Positions 9,522 through 17,361 are shown, numbered from the stretch's first letter. The stretch is 44,484 bases of DNA from an uncultured Bacilli bacterium (GCA_934086145.1 CAKOHV010000014.1:1-44484), one strand, 5' to 3'. The notes: generated by a model not told the origin, from the letters alone. Numbers and translations: made by a program.

Positions 9522-9599
9522 AAAAAAAGTGCACACAAACAGGGATTGATGTGGCTGCCACTTTCCAGTTCTGACCAGGTTACAATATATTTGTTGCAC
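9522..9599 (-). ncRNA. ffs: Signal recognition particle RNA, small (4.5S) type
   Basis: On the minus strand the core GGTCAGAACTGGAAAGTGGC continues into AGCCA. This is the SRP domain IV hairpin with its GGAA tetraloop and the asymmetric-loop bases (TCAG and GCAG) that bind Ffh. The two ends pair (GTGCAACAAA with TTTGTGTGCAC, one bulge), closing a single helix, and seven T residues follow at 9528-9522. The length is about 75 nt, so the Alu domain present in the roughly 270-nt Bacillus scRNA is absent. A consensus promoter places the start exactly at the helix end. Confidence 0.9.
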
Positions 9600-9605
9600 A
9601 AACAT

Positions 9606-9634
9606 ATATTATCAAAGAGCTAGATATAAGTCAA
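9606..9634 (-). promoter_or_regulatory. Sigma-A promoter of the SRP RNA
   Basis: TTGACT (-35, 9634-9629) is followed after 17 bp by TAATAT (-10, 9611-9606). It predicts a start near 9599, the first base of the SRP RNA terminal helix. It is one of the few promoters here with a good -35. Confidence 0.8.
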
Positions 9635-9649
9635 TATTTTTTTTATTTT

Positions 9650-9663
9650 ATTTCCCGGGAAAT
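9650..9663. promoter_or_regulatory. Noc-binding site (NBS), perfect palindrome
   Basis: ATTTCCCGGGAAAT is identical to the Noc-binding consensus known from Bacillus subtilis. It lies about 50 bp upstream of the SRP RNA start and 17 bp from a parS-type site. A Noc-like protein is encoded at 25181-26806. Confidence 0.85.
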
Positions 9664-9680
9664 ATTATTCACAACTACAA

Positions 9681-9696
9681 TGTTCCACGTGGAACA
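9681..9696. promoter_or_regulatory. parS-type centromere site
   Basis: TGTTCCACGTGGAACA is a perfect 16-bp palindrome that fits the ParB/Spo0J parS consensus TGTTNCACGTGNAACA. It is intergenic between gyrA and the SRP RNA, about 9 kb from oriC, the usual parS zone. Confidence 0.88.
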
Positions 9697-9732
9697 TTAC
9701 TAATATATGGGAAATAACTTAAAAAAGAAAAT

Positions 9733-9746
9733 ATTTTCTGGGAAAT
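9733..9746. promoter_or_regulatory. Degenerate Noc-binding site
   Basis: ATTTTCTGGGAAAT matches 12 of 14 positions of the Noc consensus and keeps one perfect half (GGGAAAT). Together with the perfect site at 9650 it brackets the parS site at 9681. Whether Noc binds it is inference. Apart from these sites, the SRP promoter and the gyrA terminator I see nothing else in 9606-9829. Confidence 0.35.
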
Positions 9747-9765
9747 AAATATAAACAGGCATATA

Positions 9766-9820
9766 AAAATAGGAATCGAGATTATAGATTCATCATCTTT
9801 TATTTTCTCGATTCCTATTT
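9766..9820 (-). terminator. Terminator of the recF-gyrB-gyrA operon
   Basis: A perfect 15-bp inverted repeat (9767-9781 with 9806-9820) encloses a 24-nt loop that contains a second small AGAT/ATCT hairpin. On the minus strand it starts 10 nt after the gyrA stop and the distal arm ends in ATTTTTATA. Confidence 0.8.
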
Positions 9821-9829
9821 CAATATATG

Positions 9830-12373
9830 TTAATTATTAACATTTTCCACAGTAGATGTTTCACGTGGAACATCATTATCCACATTTTCTACATTTTTAT
9901 CAATAAAATCATCATTTAATTTATTGCTATCAACAATTATTTCAGAATTATTTTCTTCTTCCTTCTCTTTATCAACAAGACTAATCGTTGCAACTGATTG
10001 TTCATTTTTTAAGTTTATTAACCTTACACCTTGTGTAACTCTCCCTAATAATGAGATTTGTTCTAGAGGCATACGCATTACCATTCCAGAATCAGTAATG
10101 ATAACAACATCTGTATCTGGATGTGTAACTTTAAACGAAGCAATATCACCATTTTTTTCAGTTATACTCAATGCTTTAACACCCTTGCTACCACGTTTTG
10201 TTTCACGATATTCACTAACACTAGTTTGTTTACCGTATCCTTTTTTAGTAACAATTAAGATTACATCATTATCACTAGCAACTTCTGCACCAATACATTC
10301 TGAGCCATCAAGTTCTATTCCTTTAACACCAGAAGCTGTTCTACCCATTATTCTAACTTCATTTTCGTTAAATTTAACCATTCTTCCATTACTAGAACCT
10401 AACATAACGATACTATTACCATTTGTCTTTTTAACAGCAATTAATTCATCATCTTCACGCAAAGTAATGCATATTTTACCACTTTGACGTATATTTTTAA
10501 ATTCTTCTAATAATGTCCTCTTAACAATACCAGCTTTTGTAACAAAAATCAAGTTATCTCCTTCGGAAATATCATCTTTACAAATTTTTATCATTGAATT
10601 AATAGTTTCATTTTTTTCAATTTGCAATAAATTTACGATTGGAAGACCCTTTGATTGCCTACTATATTCAGGTATTTCATATCCTTTTAATCTGTAAACC
10701 TTACCTTTATTAGTAAAGAATAAAACATCATCATGAGTATCAATATTTATTAAATGTTCAACAAAATCTTCATCATTTGTAGACATTCCCTTAATACCAA
10801 CACCACCACGATTTTGAGATTTAAACGTATCAGAAGTAGTTCTCTTTATATATCCATTATGAGTAAGTGCTATCATAACATCTTCATTTGGAATTAAAGA
10901 TTCATCTTCTATATAATCAATAGCTGTCATATCAATTTTAGTACGTCTTTCATCGCCATATTTATTCTTAATTTCTAGCATTTCCTCTTTAATTATAGCA
11001 AGAACTTTTTCTTCACTAGCCAAAATTGCTCTAAATTCATCAATTTGTCTCAATAATTCAGCAAGTTCTTCTTCAATTTTATCTCTTTCCAAACCTGTTA
11101 AACGACGCAATCTCATTTCTAAAATTGCCGTTGCTTGAATATCATCTAGACCAAAACGAACTTTTAAACCTTCTTTCGCTTCTTGATCACTTTTTGATGC
11201 TCTAATTAGTTTTACAACTTCATCAATATTATCAAGCGCAATTTTTAAGCCTTCTAAAATGTGTGCTCTATCTTCTGCTTTTTTTAATAAGTACTTTGTT
11301 CTTCTAATAATTACTTCTTTCTGATAATCAACATATTTTACAATTATGTCTCTTAATCCTAAAGTTTTTGGTGTTCCTTGATCCAACATCAAGAATATTA
11401 TTCCAAAATTAGATTGAAAATCTGTATGCTTATATAATTGATTTAGTATAACTTGAGGATTAGCATCTTTCTTTAAAGAAATAGTAATTTCTATCCCATT
11501 TTTTAAGTCTGTATGATAATCAGATATTCCCTCTATAACTTTGTTATGCACAAGATCAGCAACTTTATTTTTCAAATCTAAAGTATTAACATTATAAGGT
11601 ACTTCAGTAACTACAATATAATGTTTACCATTCTTTTCCTCAATTGTTGCCTTACTTCTAATAGTTATAGAACCACGGCCTGTTTCATAAGCCTTTCTAA
11701 TTCCAGCATTTCCTAAAATAATACCACCGGTTGGAAAATCAGGTCCCTTAATAATTTGCATTAACTCATCTAAAGTTATATCATGATTATCAATATAAGC
11801 TACGCATCCATCAATAACCTCTCCTAAATTATGAGGAGGTATATTAGTAGCCATTCCAACGGCTATTCCCATAGTTCCATTTACTAAAATATTAGGAAAT
11901 CTTGACGGTAAAATTGCTGGTTCTTTTTCCGAATCATCAAAGTTTGGAATCATATCAACAGTATCTTTATTAATATCACGTAGTAATTCTAATGAAATTT
12001 TAGATAAACGAGACTCAGTATAACGCATAGCTGCTGCTCCATATCCTTCGATATTACCAAAGTTACCATGACCATCAACTAACATATAACGATATGAAAA
12101 GTCTTGCGCCATTCTTACCATAGCCTCATAAATTGAAGAATCGCCATGTGGGTGATATTTACCCATTACATCTCCAACTATTCTAGCACTCTTTTTATGA
12201 GGTTTATCAGGCGTATACCCTGATTCAAACATAGAATATAGAATTCTTCTATGAACAGGTTTTAACCCATCTCTTAAATCTGGTAAAGCACGAGCTACGA
12301 TAACACTCATTGAATAATCCAAAAATGAATCTCTTACCTCTTTAACAATATTATTTTGTTCTAATCTATCCAC
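9830..12373 (-). CDS. gyrA: DNA gyrase subunit A
   Basis: GyrA is the DNA breakage-reunion subunit of gyrase, which introduces negative supercoils. The protein is about 847 residues. The quinolone-interaction segment HPHGDSSIYEAMVRMA lies near 75 with the normal Ser. The catalytic Tyr is in AAAMRYTESRL near 117, and the C-terminal beta-pinwheel carries the GyrA box (SQNRGGVGIKGM). The frame opens with TTG at 12379, but GTG at 12373 is better spaced (7 nt) from AGGAGGTGA. The C-terminus carries an acidic Asn/Asp-rich tail of about 45 residues, and part of it (DVPRET) is dictated by an embedded parS site. It is co-transcribed with gyrB; the gyrB stop overlaps the gyrA ribosome site. Confidence 0.97.
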   Translation of the reverse strand: MDRLEQNNIVKEVRDSFLDYSMSVIVARALPDLRDGLKPVHRRILYSMFESGYTPDKPHKKSARIVGDVMGKYHPHGDSSIYEAMVRMAQDFSYRYMLVDGHGNFGNIEGYGAAAMRYTESRLSKISLELLRDINKDTVDMIPNFDDSEKEPAILPSRFPNILVNGTMGIAVGMATNIPPHNLGEVIDGCVAYIDNHDITLDELMQIIKGPDFPTGGIILGNAGIRKAYETGRGSITIRSKATIEEKNGKHYIVVTEVPYNVNTLDLKNKVADLVHNKVIEGISDYHTDLKNGIEITISLKKDANPQVILNQLYKHTDFQSNFGIIFLMLDQGTPKTLGLRDIIVKYVDYQKEVIIRRTKYLLKKAEDRAHILEGLKIALDNIDEVVKLIRASKSDQEAKEGLKVRFGLDDIQATAILEMRLRRLTGLERDKIEEELAELLRQIDEFRAILASEEKVLAIIKEEMLEIKNKYGDERRTKIDMTAIDYIEDESLIPNEDVMIALTHNGYIKRTTSDTFKSQNRGGVGIKGMSTNDEDFVEHLINIDTHDDVLFFTNKGKVYRLKGYEIPEYSRQSKGLPIVNLLQIEKNETINSMIKICKDDISEGDNLIFVTKAGIVKRTLLEEFKNIRQSGKICITLREDDELIAVKKTNGNSIVMLGSSNGRMVKFNENEVRIMGRTASGVKGIELDGSECIGAEVASDNDVILIVTKKGYGKQTSVSEYRETKRGSKGVKALSITEKNGDIASFKVTHPDTDVVIITDSGMVMRMPLEQISLLGRVTQGVRLINLKNEQSVATISLVDKEKEEENNSEIIVDSNKLNDDFIDKNVENVDNDVPRETSTVENVNN
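9857..9872. promoter_or_regulatory. parS-type site inside the 3' end of gyrA
   Basis: TGTTTCACGTGGAACA matches the parS consensus at every defined position. It encodes Asp-Val-Pro-Arg-Glu-Thr in the non-conserved tail of GyrA, so the tail can tolerate the DNA constraint. It lies 160 bp from the intergenic parS. Confidence 0.87.
9876..9884 (+). promoter_or_regulatory. Perfect DnaA box in the gyrA tail
   Basis: TTATCCACA, the strict DnaA consensus, lies 3 bp from the parS in gyrA. A one-mismatch box (TTTTCCACA, 9843-9851) flanks the parS on the other side. Function is inference. Confidence 0.55.
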
Positions 12374-12386
12374 AACCAATCACCTC

Positions 12387-14300
12387 CTAAGCATCCAAAT
12401 TTTGTACAAATACAGCATTTTCTTCTATAAAACTTCTTCTAGGTTCTACTTCATCACCCATCAATTTAGAAAATACTTCATCTGCTGCTCTCGTATCTTC
12501 AACAGTAATCTGTCTTAAAACACGTTTTTCAATATCCATTGTAGTTTCATTTAACTCTTCTGCGTCCATTTCGCCTAAACCTTTCATACGTAATATATCA
12601 CGTTTAGTTTCAGGTTTTAATGTAGCCAAATATTCATTTAATTCTTTTTCATCTAAAACATATTTAATTGTCTGACCATGTTTTATACAAAACAATGGTG
12701 GCTGTGCTGCATAAACATGACCAGCCTCAACAATTGGTCTAAAAAATCTATAAAATAAAGTTAATAACAATACTCTAATATGTGCTCCATCAACATCGGC
12801 ATCGGTCATAATTATAATTTTATTATATCTTAACTTTGATAAATCAAATTCATCACCGATTCCTGTTCCAAAAGCCGTAATAATAGTTCTAATTTCTTCA
12901 TTTCCCAAAGCTCTATCTAATCTAGCTTTTTCAACATTTAAAATTTTTCCACGCAAGGGCAAGATAGCTTGAGTCATACTATTACGACATTTTATCGCTG
13001 ATCCTCCAGCCGAATCTCCTTCGACTAAAAAGATTTCACATTCAGAAGGATCTTTACTTTTACAATCTGACAATTTTCCATAAAAGTTAACAACATCTAA
13101 ATCACCTTTACGTCTTGTCAACTCTCTAGCCTTTTTAGCCGCCATACGTGCACGTGATGCGGTCATTGATTTTTCAATAATCAATCTTGCTTGTTCTGGA
13201 TTTTCTAATAAAAATCTCTCTAATCCTTCACTAAAGACATCATCGGCAATTTTTCTAACTTCAGCATTTCCTAATTTAGTTTTAGTTTGACCTTCAAATT
13301 GTGGATCAGGATGTTTACAAGAAATAATCATCGTAATTCCCTCGCGAACATCATCTCCAGTTAATGGATCATCATTTTCCTTCATTAATTTAGTTGTTTT
13401 AGCATAATTATTAATAATTCTAGTTAAAGCTCTCTTAACACCATCTTCATGTGTTCCACCTTCATGAGTTCTTATATTATTAGTAAAAGAATAAACAGCG
13501 GAATTATAATCTTCATTATATTGAAAAGCAACTTCTATAGAAACATTATTTTCTTCACCTTCAACATAAACAACATTTTCATGAACAACTTTCTTATCCT
13601 TATTTAATTTTTTTACAAATTCAACAATACCTCCATTGTACACAAATTCACTTTTCTTTTCATCTTCTCTCAAATCTTGAAGAATAATTCTAAGTCCTTT
13701 ATTTAAGAAGGCAAGTTCTTCTAATCTATTTGCTAAAGTCTCATACTTATAAACAGTTGTTTCTTTAAAAATTGCAGGATCTGCCTTAAAAGTAACAGTT
13801 GTTCCCGTTCTATCAACAGCACAATCATCAATAATTTTTAAAGGTTCAACTGGATGACCACCATTTTCAAATCTTTGATAGTAAACATGACCATCTCTAT
13901 ATACTCTAACCTCTAACCAACTTGATAAAGCATTAACTACAGATGCACCAACGCCGTGTAAACCACCTGATACTTTGTAGCCACCTCCACCAAATTTACC
14001 ACCGGCATGTAAAACCGTAAAAATAGTTTCAATAGTAGATAAACCAGTCTTTGTATTAGTACCTGTTGGCATTCCACGACCATCATCTTTTACCGTAATA
14101 ACATTATTTTTTTCAACAATAACTTCAATATCATCACAATAACCAGCTAAAGCTTCATCTACAGAGTTATCAACAATTTCCCAAACCAAATGATGTAATC
14201 CAGCTTCACTAGTTGTTCCTATATACATACCAGGTCTTTTTCTAACTGCTTCTAAACCTTCTAGTACTTGAATATCACTATCATTATATTCATCTTTCAT
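12387..14300 (-). CDS. gyrB: DNA gyrase subunit B
   Basis: GyrB is the ATPase subunit of gyrase. The 637-residue protein has the GHKL ATP site (EIVDNSVDEALAG, DDGRGMP, GGLHGVGASVVNALS), the transducer domain, the Toprim domain (EGDSAGGSA, DADVDGAHI) and the C-terminal block MKGLGEM. The end (FVQNLDA) resembles the usual NxxxNLD end. It starts 1 nt after the recF stop with GGGAGG inside recF, so recF-gyrB-gyrA form one unit. Confidence 0.98.
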   Translation of the reverse strand: MKDEYNDSDIQVLEGLEAVRKRPGMYIGTTSEAGLHHLVWEIVDNSVDEALAGYCDDIEVIVEKNNVITVKDDGRGMPTGTNTKTGLSTIETIFTVLHAGGKFGGGGYKVSGGLHGVGASVVNALSSWLEVRVYRDGHVYYQRFENGGHPVEPLKIIDDCAVDRTGTTVTFKADPAIFKETTVYKYETLANRLEELAFLNKGLRIILQDLREDEKKSEFVYNGGIVEFVKKLNKDKKVVHENVVYVEGEENNVSIEVAFQYNEDYNSAVYSFTNNIRTHEGGTHEDGVKRALTRIINNYAKTTKLMKENDDPLTGDDVREGITMIISCKHPDPQFEGQTKTKLGNAEVRKIADDVFSEGLERFLLENPEQARLIIEKSMTASRARMAAKKARELTRRKGDLDVVNFYGKLSDCKSKDPSECEIFLVEGDSAGGSAIKCRNSMTQAILPLRGKILNVEKARLDRALGNEEIRTIITAFGTGIGDEFDLSKLRYNKIIIMTDADVDGAHIRVLLLTLFYRFFRPIVEAGHVYAAQPPLFCIKHGQTIKYVLDEKELNEYLATLKPETKRDILRMKGLGEMDAEELNETTMDIEKRVLRQITVEDTRAADEVFSKLMGDEVEPRRSFIEENAVFVQNLDA

Positions 14301-14301
14301 A

Positions 14302-15390
14302 CTAATCCTCCCTTACTTCACCATCTACAATTTCAAACAATTTACTTTTATTTTTTAATTCATCATTTATTTTATCAATTTCTGTCGTCGTAATAAATGT
14401 TTGAACATTGCAATCAATTAAGTTAAGTATATTATTAATTTTAAACCTATCTAATTCGCTAAATAAGTCATCTAATATCAAAATAGGATAAGTACCCCTA
14501 ACTTCATAAAAAACTCTTAATTCAGCCATTTTATATGCTATAATAGCATTCTTTTGCTGACCTTCAGATCCAAAGTCTTTTATATAGTATTGACCAATTT
14601 TAAACTTAACATCATCATGATGAATTCCAAAAGAAGTCTTTCCTAAAATAATATCTTTACTATAATTATCAACATACTTATCAACAATCTTATTTCTATC
14701 AAAATTTTTAAAATCAGAATCATAAATTAACTTCAAATCTTCGATTCCACAAATTTTAAAATAAAGATCCCCTATCTTTTCATTTAATTTCTCAATATAC
14801 CTACTTCTAAACATATATATTTTTTCACCATAATCAATTAATTTATCGGTTAATATTTTAAAATATTCATTTGAAGCATTGCCATTTACAGCCATTGTCT
14901 TCAAATAAGAATTTCTTTGCTTTAAAACCTTATTATACAAATTTAATGTTTTTAAATAGATATTATTAATTTGAGATATTTCTAAATCAACTGTTTTTCT
15001 TCTAAAACTCGGCGAATCCTTAATAAATTTAAGATCGTCAGGATTAAAGAGCACTACACTTATTTTTGATATATAATCGCTTAGTTTATCTATTTTGTTA
15101 TTGTTTATCTTAACTCTTTTTCCATCATTTCTAAGTATTATCTTGTATGTTTCATCATACTCATCATGAATGGAACCTTCTATACGACATACATCTTTGT
15201 TGTTCATAACTAATATTTTATCAACAGTCCCCCTAAATGACTTTGTAAGTGCAAGTACATAAATACTTTCTACTAAATTTGTTTTACCTGAACCATTATT
15301 TCCATAAATAATATTTATATTATCTGAAAAATTCAACTCAAGTTTCTCATAATTTCTAAAATTTAATAATTTCAAATGCTGTATTTTCAT
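14302..15390 (-). CDS. recF: DNA replication and repair protein RecF
   Basis: RecF is an SMC-like ATPase that binds gapped DNA and, with RecO and RecR, loads RecA. The 362-residue protein shows Walker A GNNGSGKTNLVESIYVLA near residue 30, the signature region DFGSEGQQKNAIIAYKMAE near 280 and Walker B ILILDDLFSELD. The frame ends 1 nt before gyrB. The leader from the promoter at about 15458 is unusually long for this window (about 60 nt) and includes a T8 tract. Confidence 0.96.
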   Translation of the reverse strand: MKIQHLKLLNFRNYEKLELNFSDNINIIYGNNGSGKTNLVESIYVLALTKSFRGTVDKILVMNNKDVCRIEGSIHDEYDETYKIILRNDGKRVKINNNKIDKLSDYISKISVVLFNPDDLKFIKDSPSFRRKTVDLEISQINNIYLKTLNLYNKVLKQRNSYLKTMAVNGNASNEYFKILTDKLIDYGEKIYMFRSRYIEKLNEKIGDLYFKICGIEDLKLIYDSDFKNFDRNKIVDKYVDNYSKDIILGKTSFGIHHDDVKFKIGQYYIKDFGSEGQQKNAIIAYKMAELRVFYEVRGTYPILILDDLFSELDRFKINNILNLIDCNVQTFITTTEIDKINDELKNKSKLFEIVDGEVRED

Positions 15391-15457
15391 TTTTCAGCCT
15401 CTTTTACGACCACAGATAAAAAAAAGTATTTAAATAGTACTCCCATACCTCAATATA

Positions 15458-15466
15458 ATTATAACA
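15458..15466 (-). promoter_or_regulatory. Extended -10 promoter of recF-gyrB-gyrA
   Basis: TGTTATAAT on the minus strand directly follows the T-tract of the comK terminator, with no -35 consensus. The 19 bp ATAATTATAACATAAAAAA (plus strand) are identical at the dnaX promoter. Confidence 0.65.
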
Positions 15467-15467
15467 T

Positions 15468-15494
15468 AAAAAAGCTACCTTAGAGTAGCTTTTT
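15468..15494 (-). terminator. Terminator of the comK-like gene
   Basis: AAAAAGCTAC pairs with GTAGCTTTTT around a 6-nt loop and ends in T6 on the minus strand, 2 nt after the comK-like stop. Confidence 0.85.
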
Positions 15495-15496
15495 AA

Positions 15497-15946
15497 CTAT
15501 TTTTTGTCAATTTTTCTCATTTGTAAAACATCTTTAAGTCTTGAACATCTATACAGTTGACTATCTATAATTGCTGTTGATACATCGACTAATATTTTTT
15601 TACCATTTTTTAATTCGATAATTGTTTTATCTTTAAATTTATCTGGTTTAAAAATATGTGAATAAGCTAACCAACTGCACTCGCTATTTTTAGGCGACAA
15701 AGTTGGAAAAAATATTAAATCAAATGATTCCTCTATGATTACTGGTACTTTATGAGTAAAACCAACTAGAGCTGATGTCCCTGTTTGACGCCCTTCTAGT
15801 GAACTTCCAAAATATTCACAACTTTCTTCTACAATTTTTAAAGGTGACTTGTTGACAACAAACGAGTTATCCACCTCATAAACTATAGTTTTATTTTCTT
15901 TTGGAATTAACGCAACTGTATTTTTATTTATTTCATAAGAATCCAT
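15497..15946 (-). CDS. comK: ComK-family competence transcription factor
   Basis: ComK is the master activator of DNA-uptake competence genes in Bacillus. The 149-residue protein aligns by eye over almost its whole length with ComK: SYEINKNTVALIPKENKT at the start, KSPLKIVEESCEYFGSSLEGR (SCRFFGSSYAGR in B. subtilis), SHK-like TGTSALVGFTHKVPVI, FFPTLSPKNSECSWLAY (FPTLSSTRPQCGWIS) and QLYRCSRL near the end. It stops about 40 residues short of B. subtilis ComK. It has a strong GGAGG site and its own terminator, so it is a separate transcription unit. It sits between dnaN and recF, where Bacilli usually carry the small S4-domain gene yaaA. Whether it drives competence is inference. Confidence 0.85.
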   Translation of the reverse strand: MDSYEINKNTVALIPKENKTIVYEVDNSFVVNKSPLKIVEESCEYFGSSLEGRQTGTSALVGFTHKVPVIIEESFDLIFFPTLSPKNSECSWLAYSHIFKPDKFKDKTIIELKNGKKILVDVSTAIIDSQLYRCSRLKDVLQMRKIDKK

Positions 15947-15996
15947 CGCAAAACCTCCTTTTTTCCAAAATTTACCAACCTTTTACCACTACTAAA

Positions 15997-16022
15997 TGTC
16001 GAATCATGCCATTATTTGTCGA
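15997..16022. repeat. TGTCGA direct repeat upstream of the comK-like gene
   Basis: TGTCGA occurs at 15997-16002 and 16017-16022, exactly 20 bp apart (about two helical turns), 51-76 bp upstream of the comK-like start. No good sigma-A promoter is visible in this gap, so an activator-dependent promoter is possible but unproven. Confidence 0.35.
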
Positions 16023-16051
16023 TTTATAAGAAAAAAATTAAAAAATAGACA

Positions 16052-16083
16052 AAAAAAAACATAAATTTAATTTTTATGTTTTT
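16052..16083 (-). terminator. AT-rich terminator after dnaN
   Basis: AAACATAAA pairs with TTTATGTTT (9 bp, 7-nt loop) and leads into a T-tract on the minus strand, 12 nt after the dnaN stop. Only one G-C pair is present, so it may be weak. Confidence 0.6.
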
Positions 16084-16094
16084 AAGAATATTAA

Positions 16095-17213
16095 TTAGTA
16101 TGTTTTAATAGGCAAGATTAATTGAATTAATGATTCATCTTTCATTGACTTAATAACAATTGGTTTAACTTCTCCATTTAATAAAATCAAGATTTCATCA
16201 TCTTTCATTGTTTTTAATGCCTCTAACATATATTTGGCACTGAAAGAAATATCTATATTAGCATCATTACTAGTTTCTATTTCTAATCTTTCCTCTACTT
16301 TACCTATTTCAGAAGCATATGAATTAATAATCATTTGATTATTTTTAATACGCATCTTAACAATATTTTTATCTTTACTTTGAGTTAATAATGCTGCTCT
16401 ATCTATTGCGGCAAAATAATTATTTAAATTAGTATTCACAATTATAGAGAAATCATTAGGTATCAAATTTGAAGTATTTGGATAAGTTCCAGATAATAAA
16501 TTAGTTTGGAAAATTATATTTTTATATTTAAATAAAACCTTATTAGCAAAAACATGCATTTCAACAATTTCATCGTCAATTATTATTTTATCTAATTCTG
16601 TAATATTTTTTCCAGGAATTACAATATTAATATCCTCTTCTGAAGGAGTATCAAGTTTTATATTTTTTTTAGCTAAACGATATGAATCTGTAGCAATACA
16701 TTCTAAAACGTCTCCAACAATTTTAAAATTTAAACCTGTTAATAATGGTCTTAATTCTTGATTTGATATAGCAAAAGCTGTTTGATTGATGATAGCTTTA
16801 AAAGTATCTCCTTTTATTCTAATTGGATTATTACTTTCTTCCAATTTTAAACTAGGATATTCTTTAGAGTCTAAACAATTCAAATCATATTGGCTATTAT
16901 CTGATGATATTTTTATTTTTAATCCATCCATTAATTCAAAATTTATTAAATCAGCAGGCATTTTTCTAATTATATCTAAAATATATTTACTTTGGATAAT
17001 AATAGATCCTTCTTCTTCAATTTTAGTAATTGCTTCTTTTTGAATAAATGTTCTAATTGTTAATTCACTATCACTTGCTGTTAAAAATAATCCTTCATTA
17101 TTTAATTCAAATTTAACCCCATTTAATATAGGTATTATATTTTTTGTTGAGATAGCTTTAACAACATTTGATAAATTTTCTAATAAAATATTTTTTTCAA
17201 TTGTAAATTTCAT
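16095..17213 (-). CDS. dnaN: DNA polymerase III beta sliding clamp
   Basis: DnaN forms the ring clamp that holds the replicative polymerase on DNA. The 372-residue protein has the three-fold clamp layout: MKFTIEKNILLENLSNVVKAI at the start, RPLLTGLNFKI in the second repeat, and the ending LIQLILPIKTY equivalent to the family PMR(L/T)Y end. It follows dnaA in the usual order, but the spacer between them holds an origin unwinding region. Confidence 0.97.
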   Translation of the reverse strand: MKFTIEKNILLENLSNVVKAISTKNIIPILNGVKFELNNEGLFLTASDSELTIRTFIQKEAITKIEEEGSIIIQSKYILDIIRKMPADLINFELMDGLKIKISSDNSQYDLNCLDSKEYPSLKLEESNNPIRIKGDTFKAIINQTAFAISNQELRPLLTGLNFKIVGDVLECIATDSYRLAKKNIKLDTPSEEDINIVIPGKNITELDKIIIDDEIVEMHVFANKVLFKYKNIIFQTNLLSGTYPNTSNLIPNDFSIIVNTNLNNYFAAIDRAALLTQSKDKNIVKMRIKNNQMIINSYASEIGKVEERLEIETSNDANIDISFSAKYMLEALKTMKDDEILILLNGEVKPIVIKSMKDESLIQLILPIKTY

Positions 17214-17242
17214 TTTTATTCCTTCTTTCTTTTTATATATAT

Positions 17243-17275
17243 TTATTATTATTACATTGTGGATAATGTGGATAA
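17243..17275. other. oriC: oriC unwinding module: tandem DnaA boxes and DnaA-trio-like repeat
   Basis: Between dnaA and dnaN, two perfect DnaA boxes (TGTGGATAA, 17258-17266 and 17267-17275) abut without a gap. Three bases away lies TTATTATTATTA (17243-17254), which on the minus strand reads TAATAATAATAA, a four-fold repeat matching the DnaA-trio idea (a box, then repeating trinucleotides that DnaA filaments melt). A pure A/T run follows towards dnaN. This is the layout of the downstream half of the bipartite Bacillus oriC. Confidence 0.75.
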
Positions 17276-17361
17276 CTTCATTTTTTTCTTTTATTTTAGT
17301 ATATATTAAGTAATATAAATATGTTTATAACTCTATATTTAATAACAGGTAATTAACAATT

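Noticed and set aside
9510..9605. N-terminal extension of TadA to an ATG at 9605
   Set aside because: It runs through the SRP RNA gene and its terminator, has no ribosome site, and the residues do not resemble deaminases; the ATG at 9509 has GGTGA and the normal start.
9924..10487. Long plus-strand open frame of 187 codons inside gyrA
   Set aside because: Antisense shadow of a conserved gene in a biased AT-rich sequence; low-complexity Ser/Thr/Leu product and no ribosome site.
15391..15450. Attenuator in the recF leader
   Set aside because: There is a T8 tract, but the only stem before it is a 4-5 bp A/T-rich pairing; too weak to support.
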